Source: Anthoceros angustus
Lineage: Eukaryota > Streptophyta > Anthocerotopsida > Anthocerotales > Anthocerotaceae
NCBI GenBank assembly: GCA_010909165.1
Contig: MU008155.1
Location: 1,426,001 to 1,490,000, forward strand
Direction of reading: 5' to 3'
Length of the DNA stretch: 64,000 bases
Below, one piece after another: positions 58,445 to 64,000 of this stretch. The stretch's first letter is position 1, and the number at the start of each line of letters is the position of its first letter. A model generated the notes under the pieces. It ran no database searches. It was not told the DNA's origin and was given only the letters and a program-made list of their open reading frames with translations. Both the position numbers and the translations under genes were made by a program.

Positions 58445-60190
58445 AATGGATTTGGCCCTCTTCGAGCAGCAGTAGGGCGAGAAGCATCGAGGATGGGAGC
58501 TTGGTGATTGACCCCAGTGAAAGAAGACCTTGAAAGCCGCAGCGCGCCATGAAGCCCGGGAAGTGAGAGTGAACAATGGGTGGGTGACTCGCCAACTCGT
58601 GGTTCACCGTGGGATTGGCCAAATGGATTTTGTGTTTCTGTAACCTAAGTGGATCATATGGCGGATCACTTCTTGGTTTTCTTCACGAGGTGGTCAAGGG
58701 TACACAAATTGATTGGGGAGGATGATTTTCGAAAGAGCCTGTGAGGAGAAGGCGAATTTACTCTTCTTCCTCGGCCCTCCTTGATTTCGCCTTTTCCGAT
58801 TCATGTATTTGCGCATTCCGGTGTTTAACTGAGTTGAAGTCGGTCCGCCCGCATGGTTGGAAGCCGGCCAGGAACCCAAGGTAGAAGAGGAGGAATTGAA
58901 GGAGGATTCGCAAGGATTCCAGCTTGGGAGTGCGCTCGGAAGGTTCTAAGAGGGTGGGGAAGTTTCCAAGGGTAAGAAGCGAAGGGGCGCAACGGCCGAA
59001 CGGGGTCAAAAGGAGGAGCCGCACAGGAGGAACCCACAGCCACACCTGTGGTCACCAGTCGAAGGCAGCGAGCAGGTAAGGAGGAGAAAATAAAAGGGAA
59101 ATGGCAAGTTGCTCCCTCCTGTGCAGGGGATGAATGCTAGGGAGAATGAAGCGGGAAGAGGCAAGGCATCAACCCCTAGGAGAGGAGGGTTAACTTCAGC
59201 CGAGACCGCAACGAGCTCGGACATTTTGGCGACATTTCACCGAACCGTCCTACCGAGGATAGGAGACACCGCCGACACGAGAATTGTTGTGGAGGCGGAT
59301 GGGCAAGGGACAGCCCAATTTGGGGATTTGGCCCTCTTCGAGGCGGTGTATGGGCGAGAAGCATCGGAGGATGGGAGCTTGGTGATTGACCCCAGTGAAG
59401 AAGACCTTGAAAGGCTGCTGACGCTCATGAAGCTGGGAAGTGAGAGTGAACAATGGGTGACTCGCCAACTCGTGTCTGCTGGTGGGGATTGGCCAAATGG
59501 ATTTTGTGTTTCCTCTGAGCCGGAAGGCTGGATCATATGGCGGATCACTTCTTGGTTTTCTTCACGAGGTGGTCAAGGGTACACAAATTGATTGGGGAGG
59601 ATGATTTTCGAAAGAGCCTGTGAGGAGAAGGCGGTACTCTCTTCTTCCCTCCTTGATTTCGCCTTTTCGATTCATGTATTTGCGCATTCGGTGTTTAACG
59701 AGTTGGAAGGCGTTCCTGCATGGTTGGAAGCCGGTCGGGGAACTCAAGGTAGAAGAGGAGGAATTGAAGGAGGATTCGGGCAAGGATTCCAGTGATTGGG
59801 GAGTGCGCTTCCTGGAAGGTTCGGAAGAGGTGGGGAAGTTTCCAAGGGTAAGAAGCGAAGGCGGCGGTCGAGCAGGGGTCGGCGAAAAGGGCGAGGAGGA
59901 ACCCACAGCCACACCTGTGGTCACCAGTCGAAGGCAGCGGCGAGAGCAGGTAAAGGAGGAAAATAAAGAAATGGCAAGTTGCTCCCCTCCAGTGCAGGAT
60001 GAATCGCTGCCGCTAGAGAATGAAGCGGGGAAGAGGCGAGACCAACCCCTAGGAGAGGAGGGTTAACTTGTGGCCGAGACCGCAGACTCGGACATTTTGG
60101 CGACATTTCACCGAACCGTCCGGTGAGGTGGGGATAGGAGACACCGCGCACGAGGTTGTGGAGGCGGATGGGCAAGGGACAGCCAATTTG
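58445..60190 (+). repeat. Two-copy, about 875-bp tandem duplication
   Basis: Matching landmarks: GATTTGGCCCTCTTCGAG near 58447 and 59323, TACACAAATTGATTGGGGAG near 58701 and 59580, GCCACACCTGTGGTCACCAG near 59040 and 59909, and GACATTTCACCGAACCGTCC at 59230 and 60103. Offsets drift from 871 to 880 because of frequent small indels. A 160-residue frame at 59109-59591 spans the joint but matches nothing I recognise. Confidence 0.82.
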
Positions 60191-60666
60191 GGGATTTGCG
60201 AGGTTTGACTTGGCCATGGCAGGCAGCGGATCTCCTCGATCAAGCGACCATGGCTCTCACCGGCCGAGTGTGCAAGGCCAACAGGAGAAGTTGCTCAAGG
60301 AGAAGTTGGAAAGCCTGAAGGCGAGAGCAAGGCGGCCGAGGAGCGCAGACGGAGTGCGGTTATGCAAGGCACAGGAGGCGGTTAAGGCACATGTCCACTC
60401 AGAAGCTTTAGTAAATCAGTCAAGGGGCGATGCTACAATTGAAGAGCTTCAAGATGAGAGGTCTCATGAGTCCGGGAGCGTGGAAGCGATGGCGCCTTGG
60501 AGAAATTCAAGAAGTCTGAGAGGTACAAGCGGAAAGAGACGGCTAGGGCCGAGTCAAGAGAGAGGTGGCCAAACCAAGAAAGGCCGAGCAACCACAGGAG
60601 CCAAACAACCACCGTGGAAGTAACCACCACGGTGGCTAAACCAGCCACCGCCGTGGAACGGGAACC

Positions 60667-61530
60667 GAGGTGGGGAAGTCACCGGAGTGTCGCAGATGGA
60701 GGATGATCCGAGAATCAACAGCAGCCGCCTGTGATTGTCCACGGAGGAGAGGTAAGGACCTCAGAGGGGCGACAGTTACTGGCCCGGATGAGGATGCTCA
60801 TGTCCTCGCCGCTCGCATGGTGAGCGGTGCTCACTCTAAACGTGTATGTGGTTGTTGGGACAGGAGGGGCGTAAACCACCGGTCACATCTTGACCGCCAC
60901 AGGCGTTTACGATGGTTCCTTCGAGTAGGAGCGGGCGCCTATCCTCCGCAAGTGGTGCCGGAAGAGATGAGCGAGGCGCAGCGAGCATGGAGGGAGGAGC
61001 ATTAGTATGGTTGTCCAAATGAGGAGGAGCGGACAATGGACATAGAGGCACAGCGCGCAACGTCCGCGGGAAGGCGCGAGGGAAATTCAAGAAGGCGCGA
61101 GGCGAGGTGGGGAAGTCACCGGAGTGTCGCAGATGGAGGGAGATCCCTGGAGAATCAGCAGCCGGCCCGATTGTCCACGGAGGAGAGGTAAGGACCTCAT
61201 GAAGGGCGTATTGTGCCGGCGTCCGGATGAGGATGCTCATGTCCACAGCCACACGCATGGTGGCGGTGCTCACTCTAAGCGTGTATGTGGTTGTTGGGAC
61301 GGAGGGGCGAAACTACCTGTACATCTTGACCGCCACAGGCGTTTACGATGGTTCCTTCGAGTAGGGCGGGCGCCTATCCTCCAAGTGGTCTTTGGAAGAG
61401 ATGAGCGAGGCGCGAGGCGAGCATGGAGGGAGGAGCACGGTATGGTTGTCCAGGGAGGCGGGACAATGGACATAGAGGCAAGCGTCCGCGGGAAGGCGCG
61501 AGGGAAATTCGGCGGTGAGGTGAGGTGGAG
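60667..61530 (+). repeat. Two-copy, about 430-bp tandem duplication
   Basis: GAGGTGGGGAAGTCACCGGA occurs at 60667 and 61104, CGTGTATGTGGTTGTTGGGA near 60841 and 61279, GGACAATGGACATAGAGGCA near 61031 and 61461. The offset falls from 438 to 422 along the copies, again by small indels. Confidence 0.82.
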
Positions 61531-62978
61531 GTTGTGGGGAAAATCGCTGGATCAGGCGAGGTCAAGAGCGAGAGGGGTCCCCATGGGCCGAGGCGAGGCA
61601 AAGAATCGCGGAGGCGGCAGCGCTGATTTTAGGGAGTCGCGATAGCCTAGGACCGGGTTTTTCGCGAGAGGATAGGGAGTTCCATCACCAGAGTCATGTT
61701 GCTTAGATTGGTAAGGCGCCGTGGTAGGAGCTACAATTTTAGACACTAAGAGAAGTGAGCCGTGGACCACACCGATGTATAAGAGACCCTTTGGGTGTCT
61801 CTCAAGGCGACGATTTCGTGTGAACTTCCGTGTATCGAACCGCCGAGTGGGGTTGATTGGAGACGGTCAAGATCAAACGGGTTCGCGCACCGCCTCGTCA
61901 CAAGAAGGCCGGAAGATCTCGGATGGTCGAGAGCGGAGTGGCCAAGCTCCACGCCTGGGTAACGGAAGAAGCGCCACGAAAAGAGGTAGGATTGCCGCGA
62001 CGGCCGAGGCGAATCCGGAAGGCGAATCGCCCAAGCACCGATCCTTCCGATCCTCTTTCCAACCGCCACTGTGTGTTCATTCCATGAGGAGGGGTCTGGC
62101 CCAAGGAGGGGTCTGTGGCCCAAGGGAAAAGGGGTCTGTGGCCCGTGAGACGAGGGAAGAGTTCATTGGGAAGGGAAAGGTTCCGGAGTAGTTGTGCTGA
62201 GGGATTGTGAGAGTGTGTGAGGGAAAATCGGAAGCGTGAGGAGGAGGAAGTGTGGTAATCGCAGAAATTCGAAGTAAGGTGAGGCGATATAGGTATCCGT
62301 CCATAGCCCCTAGGTCCGTGTTAGAGAAGCCGGTGACGAATAGACTCGCGAAGGCGGCGTGTGGTGGGACCCGCCAGGCCGAACTGCCACCGCGGCCGAG
62401 TCTACCACTGGTGGGTTTGGGTAGTTGGAGAAGGTAGTGAGCGGCAGGTAGGTCTAGAATCCATAGATTTAGCACACCTTGACACAACACCATTCCCTTG
62501 GGATCGAATCCTAGGACTATAACGACATAGAGGGTAAATGTGGCCTCTTTGCGTCTTGGATGCAAAACCCATTCCACATTTTGGCCGCTGGGAATGAAAC
62601 ATCAAGGTTATAGGGGACTAACCATAGCTTAGGTGTCTAGTTTTGGAGTGTATCTAGTTAGGTAGATGGATGCCACGGTTGAGTCGAGGGTTCGAGTCAA
62701 GTCGGGACGGAAGGCCACACGAGAAGCGACAACGCCAAGCAATCGGAAAGGTTAAAAGGGTTGCAAAACCGCGAGTTGAGGAGGTCCAGGAAGACGCACC
62801 TGGAAGGAGAAGGAGGTAAGGAAGCAACTGTGACGGGGTCCGATCTTGTTGGAGCAAGATCCCCAACCTCGGACTTGGACGAGGTACCACCGCCAAGGAA
62901 CCTCGGACCAATTCCATCCACTGACCTCTCTTCCAAAAGTGTGCAGACTGTTGGAGATCAATCGACTCCGCAGAACCG
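61531..62978. other. No gene recognised; probable retroelement leader
   Basis: Basic, low-complexity open frames on both strands without a known domain. Its position directly before the gag remnant suggests untranslated or LTR sequence of the same element, but no terminal repeat or primer-binding site was found. Confidence 0.4.
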
Positions 62979-63960
62979 TTGTTGGACCAACCACCGCCGA
63001 ATCAGAACGATGACCACCACCACGCCGTGGTGGTCACCACCAAGCAACCTTATCCAGTATGGAGAGGGAAGGGTATGAAGACCGATGAATTTGTTGAGCG
63101 TTTTGAGCACCATTTGCAAAACCAGAAGCGGAGATGCACAAGATTCAGATTGTTCTATGGAGTTCTTGGGGTCCAAAAGTGGTATAGGCGCTACCTCAAG
63201 TCACCACACCTCCAAAGAACCTATGAAGAATTAAAACCGCCTGTGAAAGGTTCGGGGCTTGACGTGGAGGGATACGTGTTGTCCAAGCTTGAAAAGCAGA
63301 GGAAAGAAGGAAACCTTGCAGCGTATGTGGAGAGGTTTCACCACGCGATCAAGTGGCCCTCACTCGAGTTGCACACGGTGGTTCGCTAAAGGCCTGGGTT
63401 CTAAGATGGGGAGACACGTAAGGTTACAAGCGGAGAAGAATTTGGGCAAGGCTATCAAGGCGCTAAACTATGAGGAATCCAACCCGCAAGGGAGGAGGAA
63501 GGCTAAGAAGGAGAAGAAGAAGCCCAGATCGGAAAAAGAAGGATTCCTCATCCTCCTAAGGAAGTTCATCGTGAAGAAAGCTCCACGAAGATTCCATGAA
63601 AGTTCCTGAGGAGGAAACGAGTGATGCTCGGAGGAAGGCCATCGATGAGGAGCGCCAAATGGAAAAAGAAAATGAAGGGTCGTGCACGGACAACAAGGAG
63701 CGGGCAAGGGCAAAACAGAGGCGATGTACGCAAAAAGGACGCGAAGCGAGGAGGGAGGCCGAGGTAGCCAAGAAAGTAGAACAACAGGGAACAAGATGGA
63801 GGAGATGATGGCAAAATTCGAGAAATTCCATCTTAATGCGGTCAAGGAACATGAGAGGCGGAGAGTCACACGAACCCACGAGCCAACCTCTTCTGCTCAA
63901 CGTGGGCAGGACACTCCAAAGCTAATTGTCCGACGACAAGGGTACACCGGGATATGAGGA
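62979..63960 (+). mobile_element. Frameshifted retrotransposon gag, running off the right edge
   Basis: The frame at 62979-63389 has retrotransposon gag features: KTDEFVERFEHHL, a mid block RTYEELKPPVKGSGLDVEGY and SKLEKQRKEGNLAAYVERFH. It stops at 63389, while the continuation (KGLGSKMGRHVRLQAEKNL and KALNYEE) lies in the 63259-63609 frame, so one frameshift separates them. A basic linker follows. Near 63905-63935 a zinc-knuckle-like C..C.GHSK.NC can be read only by allowing a small indel. The order gag then knuckle predicts a polymerase beyond the window. A Ty3-type element is likely but not proven. Confidence 0.7.
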
Positions 63961-64000
63961 AGAGGAGGAAGAGGGTCCGTGGAAGATACATACCGATCCG

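Noticed and set aside
58197-60250. Possible pararetrovirus or unknown polyprotein gene from basic open frames
   Set aside because: No protease, polymerase or movement-protein words were found, and frames break at each small indel between the two copies.

Overview
The window is nuclear DNA of a green plant. It holds spliced genes with short introns (mostly 80-270 bp), a chloroplast lumen protein, a plant-specific Mediator subunit and an ABI3/VP1-type B3 factor. It also holds a complete 61-exon axonemal dynein heavy chain, which seed plants with non-motile sperm do not keep. A land plant with swimming sperm (bryophyte, lycophyte or fern) fits best. Short introns, moderate GC and gene density make a hornwort-like bryophyte my first guess, with low confidence. 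All gene models were built by hand from splice phase and remembered family conservation; no search was run.

Layout. 1-4990 is repeat-rich and largely non-coding. 4996-10275 (+) is a 12-exon MED33 (REF4/RFR1) Mediator tail gene, convergent with 11142-12637 (-), a DUF455 ferritin-like protein. 12.6-17.4 kb is intergenic, with a GGGGCC tract, a divergent 5S-rRNA-like element and a short tandem array just before the next gene. 17532-20582 (+) encodes an ABI3/VP1-like factor with B1, B2 and B3 domains. It converges on 22893-23843 (-), a PsbP-domain lumen protein. Between them lies an apparently perfect 1278-bp tandem duplication that starts at the base after the ABI3 stop codon and carries an extra copy of the PsbP gene's last exon.

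24906-45814 (+) is the dynein heavy chain, intact by my exon phasing (4446 aa), with an unusual N-terminal block of repeated Arg-Arg-x-Ser sites. It converges on 46139-49772 (-), an MPS1/TTK spindle-checkpoint kinase. 51988-53431 (-) is an aldo-keto reductase with its full catalytic tetrad.

53.5-64 kb is an accessory arm with no intact gene. It has a decayed Ty1/copia polymerase end, a frameshifted retrotransposon gag at the right edge, and a series of two-copy tandem duplications (60, 192, about 430, about 575 and about 875 bp).

The genes do not form one pathway. They mix cell division (MPS1), sperm motility (dynein), transcription (MED33, ABI3-like), photosynthesis (PsbP-like) and metabolism (aldo-keto reductase).
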